Below the pieces are notes generated by a model, which saw only the letters and a program-made list of their open reading frames with translations, made no database searches and was not told the DNA's origin. Positions 1 to 9,959 of a DNA stretch of 64,000 nucleotides are shown here, in pieces. The stretch spans positions 37,342,812 through 37,406,811 of the forward strand of contig NC_059502.1 in assembly GCF_914767665.1 (NCBI RefSeq), in the 5' to 3' direction. Positions within the stretch are counted from its first letter, which is position 1. Each line of letters opens with the position of its first letter. This DNA comes from Harmonia axyridis (lineage: Eukaryota > Arthropoda > Insecta > Coleoptera > Coccinellidae). A program made the position numbers and the translations under genes.

Positions 1-1
1 G

Positions 2-175
2 AGCTTTCCACGCCATAAACTCAGCATCACCGAAAAACATCCAACATATGCTTGTATAAAATATTATAATAATTTACCAGTGGACATAAGGAACTGTCAA
101 ACATTGAACCTATTCAAGAAAAAACTAAAGAGCTTCCTACTAGACCTAGAGCCTTATTCATTAGATGATTTTTAG
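2..175 (+). pseudogene. LINE reverse-transcriptase ORF, C-terminal end (partial)
   Basis: The frame starting at base 2 stays open from the window edge to a TAG at 173-175. It reads as the last 57 residues of a non-LTR retrotransposon ORF2, with a YYNNLP motif followed by a lysine-rich tail (FKKKLKSFLLD) of the type that ends CR1/Jockey-like proteins. The body of the element lies outside the window to the left. The call rests on this tail pattern only, so the clade is not assigned. Confidence 0.6.
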
Positions 176-281
176 GAATACTTTTTTTGACTATTGTTTC
201 ATTTTGTGTTACTGTTTCTCGAAAATGATGTAACATGTCTTTGAAATAAATACCAATTATTATTACCAATTATTATTATAG
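176..281 (+). repeat. LINE 3' UTR with ATT-type microsatellite tail
   Basis: After the stop codon comes a short AT-rich trailer with an AATAAA-like signal near 247. It ends in interrupted ATT repeats (ATTATTACCAATTATTATT), a typical CR1/L2-style 3' terminus in place of poly(A). Confidence 0.5.
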
Positions 282-328
282 GAACAATATATTTTCCGAT
301 TAAAAAACTTCACTTTCAACAGTTCCTA

Positions 329-528
329 CTAAAGTGCTTAGTGCTCGAAATGTCGAATTACTTTTACAAAGTGCTTAGTAATCGCGAGTCTTTTTTGAAA
401 ATCGGTGCTTAGTGCTTGGTGCTCGAAGCCCTTTTTTTTCGAGTGCTTAGTGCTTAGTGCTCAAGCACTTTTTTTCAGTACTCGTCACAGCTCTGCTAGA
501 GATGCTCGTCACAGCTCTGCTAGAGGTG
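329..528. repeat. Short tandem repeats (GTGCTTAGT-type and a 24-bp duplication)
   Basis: The stretch holds repeated GTGCTTAGTGCT words separated by T-runs. It then has a near-perfect 24-bp direct duplication at 481-504 and 505-528 that differs at one base. The reading frame across it has no protein character. Confidence 0.75.
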
Positions 529-1531
529 AGCAATATTTCACGAACTGTGATTTAATCACTGATATCAGACTGTCACAGGTAGTCACGGTTCCGAAAAACG
601 AATACAGAGGATGATGGGATCACTGTTTGAACATTTCACAGATATTTTCAGGGCATATCAACGTCCGTGCAATCGTAAATTATGAAGCCAGCCTGCCAGC
701 CTGATGTTTTTATTGCTTCGGAACCTTTGTCGGTACTTACTGATGCACTCTAGCAACATAAGTTCCGTGCGAACGATTGTTTTCGAAAGCCGGACAAATA
801 CGTCGAAGCAGGCTAACTGATAAAAAAACTCAAATGATTCTCTTCCTCAATTGTAATATGTCGTTGGTGGAGAATGAATAGGAATAATTGTATTTTTCTC
901 TCAAAAAATTTATCAAATATAGTTAGGAAATTCGATTATTTAGGGACTGTTTTAACTACCCATTTCTGAGTTTTTTGTTGTAAAATTTTTAATTTTTCTC
1001 TTATTTTTTTGTTACAGTATTAGCCCCTTAACTATTTTGATATATACAATAATAAAATGAGTGTATTTTGTTTGGAGGTTGATTACTCATCATTATTATT
1101 AAATAAATAAATAAACGTCTGAATATATGCATATGGCTTATTATTTATTATTCGATGTCCTAAAAATCGTACCTTTTGATTTAGAGATTTCACAATTCTT
1201 TGATTAGCTCAGAAATTAATAGAAAATATCAAATATATTTAGGAAATTTAATTATCAATAACTGGTCTTACTATATTTTTGTACATTTCTGATTGTTACT
1301 TTTTCTGTTTTTCTCTTATTTTATTTGATGCAGAATCAGCCACTTAATATTATCAAGATATATTCACATGTGAATTATTGTATCTGTTGGTATTATTTAT
1401 TTTTCGATGTCCAAGATTATTCATATCCATATTCCACAAATCTGTTACCTCTGAAGAATTAACAGAAAGACAAAAGAGCAAAGGTTTGGGTGATTCATAC
1501 AAATAATAATAACAAGCACGGTCCGTGCTCC
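529..1531. other. No recognisable gene
   Basis: This is AT-rich sequence with stops in all frames. A few words near 550-640 (atttaatcactgatatca, ggatcactgttt) resemble parts of the hairpin at 1532-1732, so part may be a decayed copy of the same small element. I see nothing else. Confidence 0.4.
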
Positions 1532-1732
1532 GCGTTGTGAAACGTGAACGTTCCTGTTCCTTTATGATATCACTGAAATTAAAGCGTGACGTGATCACTG
1601 TTTAAGTATCGGATTAGGTGAGCGTCCGTTGAGAACGGAGAACGGACGCTAACCGAATCCGATACCTAAACAGTGATCACGTCACGCTTTAATTTCACTG
1701 ATATCATAAAGGAACAGGAACGTTTCACAACG
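1532..1732. repeat. Large hairpin: about 95-bp inverted repeat, 10-bp loop
   Basis: The left arm (about 1532-1630) and right arm (1641-1732) are near-perfect reverse complements with only scattered mismatches and one short indel near the outer end. They enclose a 10-bp loop at 1631-1640. The arms share TTAAAGCGTGACGTGATCAC. The structure suggests a small foldback or MITE-like element. No target duplication is obvious. Confidence 0.8.
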
Positions 1733-1756
1733 TGAAATCACGGTATCGCTCATCTC

Positions 1757-1990
1757 TATTAGTGACTATTTATAACACAAAAGTTTTCGTTTGTACCTCA
1801 AGGATACTGGTAGAAAAACATCGCATTTCGCTGGGGTGCTAACTTCTTTTTTCCATTTCTTTGATGTTTCTCAAAAAAAAAAAATCAGTTTGAAAGTCCA
1901 TACTAGTACCTAACTGTTTGTTTCACAAAAATTTTCGTTTGTAACCTAACCTATGTATAATGGAAAAAATTACACCTCCTGAAAGCGAAG
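1757..1990 (-). repeat. Inverted unit of the 275-bp satellite family
   Basis: Bases 1785-1850 read in reverse complement as the same words that make up the forward array from 2770 (GAAGTTAGCACCCCAGCG, then ATGCGATGTTTTTCTACC, then a GAGGTACAAACG-type word). This unit therefore lies in the opposite orientation to the main array. Confidence 0.7.
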
Positions 1991-2769
1991 TTATCACCTT
2001 CATCCTCTGAAAATCACCATTTTTTTCTCCCAATACTTCTTCGTTAGTAAATATTTGTATCTCAAAAATACTACCCCTTATATGGAAATTCAGCACCTAT
2101 TTTCTGATAGTTTTTGATTTTTTTTGTTTCGGGAGTAACTATCTGCTACACACAAATTTTATTTTCTAGAGGAAACCTGATATCGTACTCGGAGTTACTT
2201 TATTTATAGAATTTACATACACATATTTCCTGTTTAATGTATATTCAAAAAAGCATTAAGTTCATTATTTTCGGCACAATATATCTTATATTCAGTTGAT
2301 ATATTATTTTTATTAGCCATTTCATCGGAAGATTTAGCAGGTACACGAAAGAATGAAATACGACGATATCTCTATCCGTGATAAGTCTTTCACTTAATCA
2401 ATCATATATTTTTATGTGGTAGATTTCATTTAGCCGAAACTTGCTTTCAAAAATTGACTATAAAATCATCTATGAATAAAAACTCCCACATGATTCAAAT
2501 AAAAATTTTTTCTCAAAATAATATTTTGTTAATCATTACATTATATTCAAATGCTTCACTTGTGTCGATAAAAAGATGACTGATGAATATAGTTTCCAAT
2601 AATACATCATTAGAATATATGAGGCAATTATAGTGTCCTTGCAGCGATCCCAGAAACGTACATTCAAAGTTTGTATGAGCAGATTCAGTCAATGAAATGG
2701 TTTCATATATCCGTGCAAAGGTCTTTTCGTGAGAGCATGTCATGCATTAATACTTTTCTATGAGACTAT
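1991..2769. other. No recognisable gene
   Basis: This is AT-rich sequence between the inverted satellite unit and the main array. The first part (to about 2150) still holds degenerate satellite words. The rest shows no coding or repeat pattern that I can name. Confidence 0.4.
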
Positions 2770-4119
2770 TTAATCCCTGTCCAATTTTTTCGAGAGCAGA
2801 AATAATATTGTTCTTGTTTTTTTTGCAAAAAATCGAAAAAAAAACGTGAAGTTAGCACTCCAGTGAAATGCGATATTTTCCAACCAGTATGCTTGGGGTA
2901 CAAACAAAAATTTTTCATTATAGGTTGGGTTAAAAACGAAAATGTTTGTGTTACAAACAGTTACTAACGATAGACTTCCCAACCGAATTTCTTTTTTTGC
3001 AAAAAATCGAAAATAAAACGTGAAGTTAGCAACCCAGCGAAATGCGATGTTTTTCTACCTGTATGCTTGGGGTACAAACGAAAATTTTTGTGTTACAAAT
3101 AGTTACTAACGAGTTACTAACGAATGCAAAAAAAAATCTGAATTTTCGAAAAAGTGGGTGCTAAAACTTCGCATTTTAGGAGTGACAATTTTTCATTTTA
3201 GGTTGGGTTACAAACGAAAATTTTTGTGATTTAAACAGTTACTTACGATGGACTTCTAAACTTAATATTTTTTTCGAAAAATCGAAAAAGAACGTGAAGT
3301 TAGGACCCCAGCGAAATGCGATGTTTTCTACCAGTATCCTTGAGGTTCAAACGCAAATTTTTGTGTTACAAATAGTAACTATGGAGTTACTAACGAATGC
3401 AAAAAAAATTCTTAATTTGCGAAAAAGTGGGTGCTAACTTCGCATTTTAGGAGATCTTTTTTATTCATTATAGGTTGGGTCACAAACGAAAATTTTCGTT
3501 TTACAAACAGTTACAACGATGCACTTTATACATAGGTTAGGTTACAAACGAAAATTTTTTTGTAACAAACAGTTACTAGTATGGACTTTCAAACTGATTT
3601 TTTTTTGAGAAATATCAAAAAAATTGAAAAAAGAAGTTGGCACCTCAGCGTATTGCGATGTTTTTCTACCAGTATCCTTGAGGTACAAACGAAAATTTTT
3701 GTGTTATAAATAGTCGCTAACGAGTTACTGAAGAATGCAAAAGAAAATTATTTTGATTTTCGAAAAAGTGGGTGCTATTTCCGTAGATATTTTTGTCATT
3801 GTAGGTTGGGTTACACACGAAAATTTTCATAATACAAACAGTTTCTAACGATGTACTTCCAAACCAAATATTTTTTTTTTGCGAAAAATCGAAGAAAAAC
3901 GTGAAGTTAGTACCCCAGCGGAATGCGATGTTTTCTACCAGTATCTTAGAAGTAAAAACAGAAATTTTCGTGTTACAAATAGTTACTAACGATTTACTAA
4001 CGAATGGGAAAAAAAATATTCTCAATTTTCGAAAAAGTGGGTGCTAACTTCTGAATTTAGGAGATTTTTTTTTCATTGTAAGTTGGGTTACAAACAAACA
4101 TTTTTTTGTCATAAACAGT
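2770..4119 (+). repeat. Degenerate tandem satellite, left part
   Basis: The unit is anchored by CGTGAAGTTAGCACCCCAGC, followed by AATGCGATGTTTTCTACCAG, ACAAACGAAAATTTTTGTG, AGTTACTAACGA and GGTTGGGTTACAAACG. Anchor starts near 2845, 3021, 3292, 3627 and 3901 give spacings of about 176, 271, 335 and 274 bp. The ACAAACGAAAATTTTTGTG word occurs twice per full unit, so the unit may itself be a dimer. Divergence among units suggests an old array. Short open frames inside it (for example 3717-4025 minus) come from repeat composition. Confidence 0.85.
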
Positions 4120-4121
4120 TA

Positions 4122-5744
4122 TAGTATATCCAAAGTCACTTGGAGGAAGCCTGAATATTTCAATTATACGAGGGTTGTCCAAGTTTTCAGAAATTCCTTT
4201 AGAATTCATGAAAATATTGCAATAAATACTCTCAAATAAACCCCGGTATTTAGCAAATCGTCATGGAAACAAGAATGTCCCGATTAGATTGATCTTATTG
4301 GCTGAATATTTCCCCTCGCATTTCCATTTCCACTTTGAGAGCGTTTTTGGTTACACTCATTGGCTACATCTATCACTTCTCAATTACTTTCTAATAATTC
4401 GCACAGACCAGTGTGGTCCATATGGGTATTATTGAAATGCATTTTTACGTAGTTTTAGTTCATTGTGTGACTGATGCTTTGAATGATTTCGACTATGATG
4501 TTAGGCACAATTCTCTGGCTTATTTAAAAAAAGGTGAATATTCAAATCTATTCCTCCATTTACTTTCAAAGTCAGAATTGATATATGACCGGTTCTGAAG
4601 AAAATGATTTCGCATCCTAAATATATTCCTTCCATCGAAGGAAGAATTGATTGAAATGAGATTAACCAACAAAATTCTCATTACATTCTTGATTTTAGCC
4701 AAGTGATTACTGGTTTGAGAAATCATGTAGAATAGGCATATGATGTTGAGGCTTAGTACGTGAAATTAGCAGCTACGTAGCCAGATCGAAAAGTCAATCA
4801 AGTATTTTATAGAAAATAGAAATATTTAACCATTTCCTACCATCAGTCAGGACTGTTATAGGTTACATATATCTTTAAATATTTATTCTGATTCCGAATA
4901 CAAAAAATTTAAGAGTTATCTAGGAAAAACTTGAACTGAGGAAATACTACAATTTCTAACTGAGTGAAGTAGTATATGACTCGGTCTATGACTTTCGGAA
5001 AGCATAGAAACTAATATCGAAATTTGGATAACTAAATTTGACATTTCATGAAATGTCATTAATTATTCGTAATTGAAAATTTTATTGTTTTATGGATTTT
5101 CAACCATATTTACGAATAATTTATTACAATTCAAAATATTTCGACTTTTTAGTTTTTTTTATGTTTTCTGGAAGTCATAGACTACTCTATTCAATGAGAA
5201 ATTGCAGTTTTCTTTAGTTCAAGTTTTTCCTCGATAACTCTTCAAGTGTAGGATTTGCTTGAGACCCTTCTCTCTTTATACCTACGTAAAATTGACTGAA
5301 TGAATAAAAATTATAGGTTTTTTCCAAAAAACTTTTTGAGTGACTTGATATCACTCAAGGATCTCAAGGTCATGCACCTATTCCACTCTAGTTTGTCTTA
5401 GAAAATTTCCGAATTCATCTCAAACATCGTGCTCTTTTAATTCTATGCAACGATCAGTTCATCATCGTTGATAATGATCCTTGATAGTATATTACAGGTC
5501 GAGAATAAAGAATAATCAAATTATAACACCGTAGAATGACAAAGTATTATTTTTGGTGTAACAGCGAAAGCTACTCACATCACAAATTTTCTGAATGAAT
5601 CGACATCTGAGTCCCATACATACGCAAAAATATTATTTTCAACTCAAGGGTTTGAAAAGTGTGTGCCTATGGTTTATGACTGTTTTGCAATTATTTCTGG
5701 CCAAGCGTTTTTATAGACTAGTTCAAGTGACTTTGGATATACTA
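4122..5744. mobile_element. TA-flanked inverted-repeat DNA element, copy 1 (non-autonomous)
   Basis: The ends are perfect terminal inverted repeats, TAGTATATCCAAAGTCACTT at the left and its complement at the right, flanked by TA at 4120-4121 and 5745-5746. The element sits inside the satellite. Removing it with one TA restores the satellite word ACAGTTACTAACGATGG exactly. It is 1,623 bp long and has no transposase-like frame. Near its centre, bases 4913-5010 and 5142-5239 form an inverted pair around a palindromic AT-rich core (GACATTTCATGAAATGTC). Related copies lie at 21413, 38389, 45719 and 50592. TA duplication suggests a Tc1/mariner-type transposase supplied in trans, but the superfamily is not proven. 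Confidence 0.85.
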
Positions 5745-5746
5745 TA

Positions 5747-6590
5747 CTAACGATGGACTTTCCAACAAAATTTTTTTTTGTTGGGAAAAATCGAAATAAT
5801 CGAAAAAAAAACGTGAAGTTAGCACCCCAGCGAAATGCGATGTTTTCTACCAGTATCCTTGAGGTACAAACGAAAATTTTTGTGTTACAAATAGTGACTA
5901 ACGAGTAACTAACGAATGCGATGTTTTCTGCCAGTATCTTTGAGGTACAAATTTTCGTGTTAGCAATAGTTACTAACGAGTTACTAACGAATGGAAATAA
6001 ATTCTTAATTATCTGAAAAGTGGCTGCTAACTTCGCATTCTAGGAATGACATTTTTTCATTAAAGGTTGGGTTAGAAACGAAAATTTTTGTGTTACAAAG
6101 AGTTACTTACGATGGACTTCCAAAATAAATATTTTTTCTTGGGAAAAATCGAAAAAAAAACGTGAAGTTAGCACCCCAGCGGAATGCGATGTTTTTCTAA
6201 CAGTATCCTCAAGGTACAAACGAAAATTTTTGTGTTACGAATAGTTACTAACTAGTTACTAACGAATGCAAAAAAAAATCTTAATTATCTATAAAGTGGG
6301 TGCTAACTTCGCATTTTAGGAGTGACATTTTTTCATTGTAGGTTGGGTTACAAACGATAATTTTTGTGTTACAAACAGTTACTCAAGATGGACTTCCAAA
6401 CTAAATATTTTGTTTTGGGAAAAATCGAAAATATACGTGAAGTTAGCACCCCAGCGGAATGCGATGTTTTTCTACCAGTATCCTTGATGTACAAACGAAA
6501 ATTTTTGTGTTACAAATAGTTACTAACGAGTTACTGACGAATGCAAAATAAATCTTGATTTTCAAAAAAGTGGGTGCTAACTTTATGGAC
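5747..6590 (+). repeat. Degenerate tandem satellite, right part
   Basis: The array continues in the same orientation and phase as 2770-4119, with anchors near 5811, 6161 and 6436. It stops abruptly near 6590 where LINE-like sequence begins. Confidence 0.85.
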
Positions 6591-6870
6591 ACTCCTGATG
6601 CACAAATTTTATAACCTCAGAGATATACTTTTGCAGTCTAACTTATTCACAGTATATAGGTCGTTAGCGAAATCGATAATGAGATACTGCATTTTCATAT
6701 GGGGTGGTGCTTTCAGAGGCAGTTTGATTCATTTACAATCTGCACTGAACACTTTACTAAAAATTATTCTTCGAAAAGATTGACTCGCTTTGTATTCTGA
6801 AACCAATATTTTCAATCTGAGGTTCCTGGATTCCTACCAGTGTCTCGTATGGACCTTCAAATAACGATTT
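6591..6870 (+). pseudogene. LINE reverse-transcriptase C-terminal fragment
   Basis: The open stretch to 6783 contains YRSLAKSIMRYCIFIWGG followed by a basic segment. This matches the post-RT region of Jockey/CR1-type ORF2 proteins (pattern Y..L..S..RY.I..WG). After the stop, another frame reads LYSETNIFNLRFLDSYQCLV, the next block of the same protein family, so a frameshift lies near 6783. The RT core is missing. Confidence 0.6.
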
Positions 6871-7041
6871 ACAAGTGTAGCGTAAGAAAACTTAATCTGT
6901 CAAGCGATTGCATAGCTTTTCACAGAAAATAAAAAAGGAATAGTGAGGATTGGAAAACTTCTCATTAACCAGTTGAAAACCAAAATTATGGTATCAAAAT
7001 TGAACTGAATCGATCATTCACATCAACGAAAAACCTGAAAT

Positions 7042-7272
7042 TCATAAAAAATCTTTCAACATTTTTATAACTTCTACCAGGACCTCCTGAGGGAAGCTGT
7101 GAATTGAATTTTCAAGGTTTTTCTTGAATGTCATAATTCCATCTAGACTACGATACCCGAAAAAGAAGCGAACAAAATGATATGTCGGGTTAATTAAGGT
7201 CACCGGCTCAGAGCTGGCTCCAAACATCAGACAGTATGACGGAGCGACTTTTTCGATCCTTATTCCTTCCAT
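7042..7272 (-). CDS. Short open frame of unknown function
   Basis: This is a 76-codon frame beginning at an ATG, with a less AT-biased composition than its surroundings. I recognise no domain, signal peptide or membrane segment. It is probably an old repeat fragment or chance, though it could be a small exon. There is no supporting neighbour. Confidence 0.15.
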   Translation of the reverse strand: MEGIRIEKVAPSYCLMFGASSEPVTLINPTYHFVRFFFGYRSLDGIMTFKKNLENSIHSFPQEVLVEVIKMLKDFL

Positions 7273-7613
7273 CGTAGTTAATGTACTGTACTAATTGGTG
7301 GGTGCATTTTACGCTATCTGTTACTGTAAACAATTAGATCGCCAAGTATTTCCGACAAGCAAAAACTGTTCCACTTTCAGTTGACGCTGCAAAGCGATTT
7401 TTTCCCGGAAACAAATCACGGACTTTTTCTGCGGAATTTCCATCTGAAAATTCGTTGAATTTAGAAGCTATCGCTCTTCATTTCTACAGAGTGTCTGAAA
7501 GAGTATAGGTTTTTAGATGTTAGTAAAACAGAAACATATATTATTATTTTGTTAATGACAAATGAACTATATATTAAATTTACTGTTTTTCGTTTTCTTT
7601 TATTTTTGGTAGA
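7273..7613. other. No recognisable gene
   Basis: No feature is visible here. The last 50 bases end in a T-rich stretch and TAG that resembles a splice acceptor, just before the Penelope-like fragment. Confidence 0.35.
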
Positions 7614-7727
7614 ATGGCAGCCTTGGCCGAACATTGCTTGAACGAAAATCACAACTTTGATTTTGATGACGACAAAATATTGAATAGGGAGCCATACTTG
7701 AGCAATCGACTAATTTTTGAAATGTAA
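7614..7727 (+). pseudogene. Penelope-like element, GIY-YIG domain end (fragment)
   Basis: The short frame reads ALAEHCLNENHNFDFDDDK and goes on to an EPYLSNRLIFEM-like end. This is the pattern found at the end of GIY-YIG endonuclease domains of Penelope-like retroelements (ALA.H....H.FDF....IL..E.....R...E). About 38 codons remain before a stop. The 3' tail motif of such elements follows at 8251-8283. I infer a 5'-truncated, decayed copy. Confidence is limited by its short length. Confidence 0.5.
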
Positions 7728-8250
7728 CAAACAAGTATCCAATGACTCAGAAAATTTTAGAGCTGACATCCAACAACTTAGCCGATTTTATTATTCCTTA
7801 ATGAAAACAAAGAACTAACTACGAAATGAATAAAAATAAAATAAAGAGTTTTTAACCCTAATTTGTTTCGAGTCCGCTGTTCCTTTGATTTCACCTCCGT
7901 CTGTCGGCGTACTGTCTATGCATCGGTCGCATTGTTTGTCCCCGATTTTTAATTTATTATGATTTCTTTTTACGTGAAATATTGGAGAATCCATTTGAAT
8001 TTCAGTGAGATGAATTTGGGAAGATACATTTGTCTAGCTTGTAAGTATTTTGTTTATACCTATATTACTTTTTATTTCAAAGTGAAAAATCTTTTGAATT
8101 GTATAATGTTTCATTGTATATCTAAATTATGCCAGACCATCTTTTCTGTGATATTTTCTTGTCAATAACTTTTAGTAATGCTCATATTTCCTTTATTTTT
8201 GTAAACACCTTAATCAATGTTACAAATGATGTTTTCCATAAATTTTGTAG
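7728..8250. other. Probable Penelope-like 3' region, no gene
   Basis: The sequence is AT-rich and non-coding. It sits between the GIY-YIG fragment and the hammerhead-like tail and is probably 3' UTR of the same element. Confidence 0.3.
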
Positions 8251-8254
8251 AGCC

Positions 8255-8283
8255 CTGAGGATGGAAATAATTCTTTCCGAAAC
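8255..8283 (+). ncRNA. Hammerhead-ribozyme-like core at Penelope-like tail (A)
   Basis: The order CTGAGGA, a stem-loop pairing GGAAA with TTTCC, then GAAAC fits the hammerhead core CUGANGA - stem II - GAAA. Penelope-like elements are known to carry hammerhead motifs in their terminal repeats. I could not establish stems I and III or a cleavage triplet, so activity is unproven. Two further tails in this window (29999 and 36298) show the same layout. Confidence 0.5.
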
Positions 8284-8539
8284 GAACTAACAGAGTATCA
8301 TTTTCCTGTTTCTCTGATCCTACACCAGCAATCTATCGTCAAATGATATTTTGGTGATATTGGAGGAACCACTTGAATTTAGATTGGTTGCCCTGATGAG
8401 GTAGCCGAGATAGTTGCGGGGATAAGTTCGAATGCCATTGATCGTGATGATATTTGTATGAGGATGATCAAGCTTTTTTGCCTGTTTCCAAGTCCCTATA
8501 ATGCACATAGTGTGAAAAAATGTATCATCGAGTCTTATC

Positions 8540-8841
8540 TCCCTAGACTATGGAAAGCGGCGCTTGTATTTACTTCACCCAAAGTTTTAAACCTACCGAC
8601 TCCAATCAATTAAAGTCTTCAAGCATTTTGCCCGCAGTTTCAAAGGCACTCGAGAGAATCATGGAGAGCCACATCAGATATGTTCTAACAAGGTTTAACA
8701 TTAATTAACCAATTAATCAATCGCGATTCAGATAATATCACGGTGTGCCTCAGGGAAATGTTCTGGGTCATCTTCTCTATATTACTTACACGATGAAATT
8801 TCGCGGATAAATTGAGATCTGGAAAACTCATCGGTATGCTT
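8540..8841 (+). pseudogene. LINE reverse-transcriptase fragment (5' part of split copy)
   Basis: One frame gives PRLWKAALVF and ALERIMESHI, the WK.A..-P..K-..SK..E block of LINE RTs. After an internal deletion another frame gives YHGVPQGNVLGHLLYI, the GVPQGS.LGPLL block. The copy breaks at 8841 inside the codons for YADD and resumes at 20605, because a Copia element inserted there. Confidence 0.8.
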
Positions 8842-9058
8842 TGTTGTATTCAACAAAAATTGTATACCGTGGAGTCACAGAATATCTGTAATGCTTGTCG
8901 ATTCTATGACTCTTTCCTTTCATGATGGCGAACCCAACATGGTTTCGTCCAGTTTTTTCCTCAACGTTCCTACATGTAAGTTGTATATAGTGTATCCGAT
9001 ATAAGTCTAGTTAATACAAGTGTTTCGTTTAATACCTCCTTGAACTGTTATTTCAATA
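8842..9058 (+). repeat. Copia 5' LTR (217 bp)
   Basis: It matches the 3' LTR from 18217 almost base for base (GTGGAGTCACAGAATATCTG, then GATGGCGAACCCAACATGG). The right boundary is set by the primer site and by the end shared with the 3' LTR (TTTCAATA). Confidence 0.9.
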
Positions 9059-9073
9059 GGTTATGGACCCTGG
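9059..9073 (+). promoter_or_regulatory. Copia primer-binding site (initiator-tRNA internal type)
   Basis: GGTTATGGACCCTGG directly follows the LTR. It closely resembles the Drosophila copia primer site, GGTTATGGGCCC, which pairs with the anticodon-arm region of initiator methionine tRNA rather than its 3' end. The half-tRNA priming mode is inferred from this similarity. Confidence 0.7.
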
Positions 9074-9158
9074 TGCGTGATTTCAATAAATATTATCTCG
9101 TTAATCTGGTAATAAATTAACACATTTGTGTATTAAGATTTTCAAAATTAGTGACAAA

Positions 9159-9926
9159 ATGGCCGTGAATTATTTTATTAGTGTGCCGAAATTGGTTGGT
9201 CGTGAAAACTACCAAGAATGGATGTTCACCATCGAAAACGTGTTAGTGCTTGAAGGACTGAGTAAGTGCATAGATGGAAGTGAATGAGACTCAATTTTAT
9301 TAGCAAAGGCCAAAGCAAAGATGATACTGACTTTAGAACCATCTCTGTACATGCACGTGCGGAAAGCTACCACTCCCAGAGAAGTATGGTTGAAACTGAA
9401 AAAATCTGTACGATGATAGTGCATTCGCCAGGAAAATAGGACTTCTGAGAACATTAATTTCAGCAAGATTGGAGAACCACGATTCAATGGAGACCTACAT
9501 CAACCAAGTTGTTCAAACGTCGCAGAAATTAAGAAGAACAGGTTTCAGTATAGATGAAGAATGGGTGGGATCACTTTACTTGCGGGACGACCTGAAAATA
9601 TTCCCTTATGATAATGGCAGTGGAACATTCTGGGATACAAATAACTACCGACTCAATTAAGTCAAAATTACTGCATATGGAACCAAAGGAAGTAACAGTG
9701 GAACATTTACTGCAAAAGGCAGAAATCGACAGAAAACAAATAACCGAAAAAAAGGTTGGCAACACTTCTGCGTCAACGTCAAAGAGAAACGACAGATCAA
9801 ATGACAATGGTGAGCGAAATGAAAACAAAGATAGAAGTAAAATAATTTGTTGTGAATGTAGAAAAACTGGTCCTTTTATGTCAAAATGTACAATGAACCA
9901 AGAAAAGGGAAGCTTCAGTTCTGTAT
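9159..9926 (+). pseudogene. Copia gag
   Basis: The ATG at 9159 opens a typical Copia gag start (PKLVGRENYQEWMFTIENVL, the L.G..NY..W.......L block). An in-frame TGA occurs at 9285. Reading continues beyond it, then shifts frame near 9410 and again near 9620. A degenerate zinc knuckle near 9851 reads CECRKTGPFMSKC, with the usual histidine replaced by proline. Immediately after it the hAT element interrupts the gene. Gag would form the virus-like particle; this copy cannot. Confidence 0.85.
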
Positions 9927-9959
9927 TTGCTACACAGGGCCGTCGCTAGGGGGTAGACA

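Noticed and set aside
4413..4598. A 60-codon frame repeated in copies 1, 2 and 4 of the TA-flanked family (also 22722-22904 and 47306-47500, minus strand)
   Set aside because: The similarity follows simply from these being copies of one element. The frames end at different places and show no known domain, so I do not call a gene.
8391..8420. CCCTGATGAGG word resembling a fourth hammerhead core
   Set aside because: No pairing stem followed by GAAA is found downstream.
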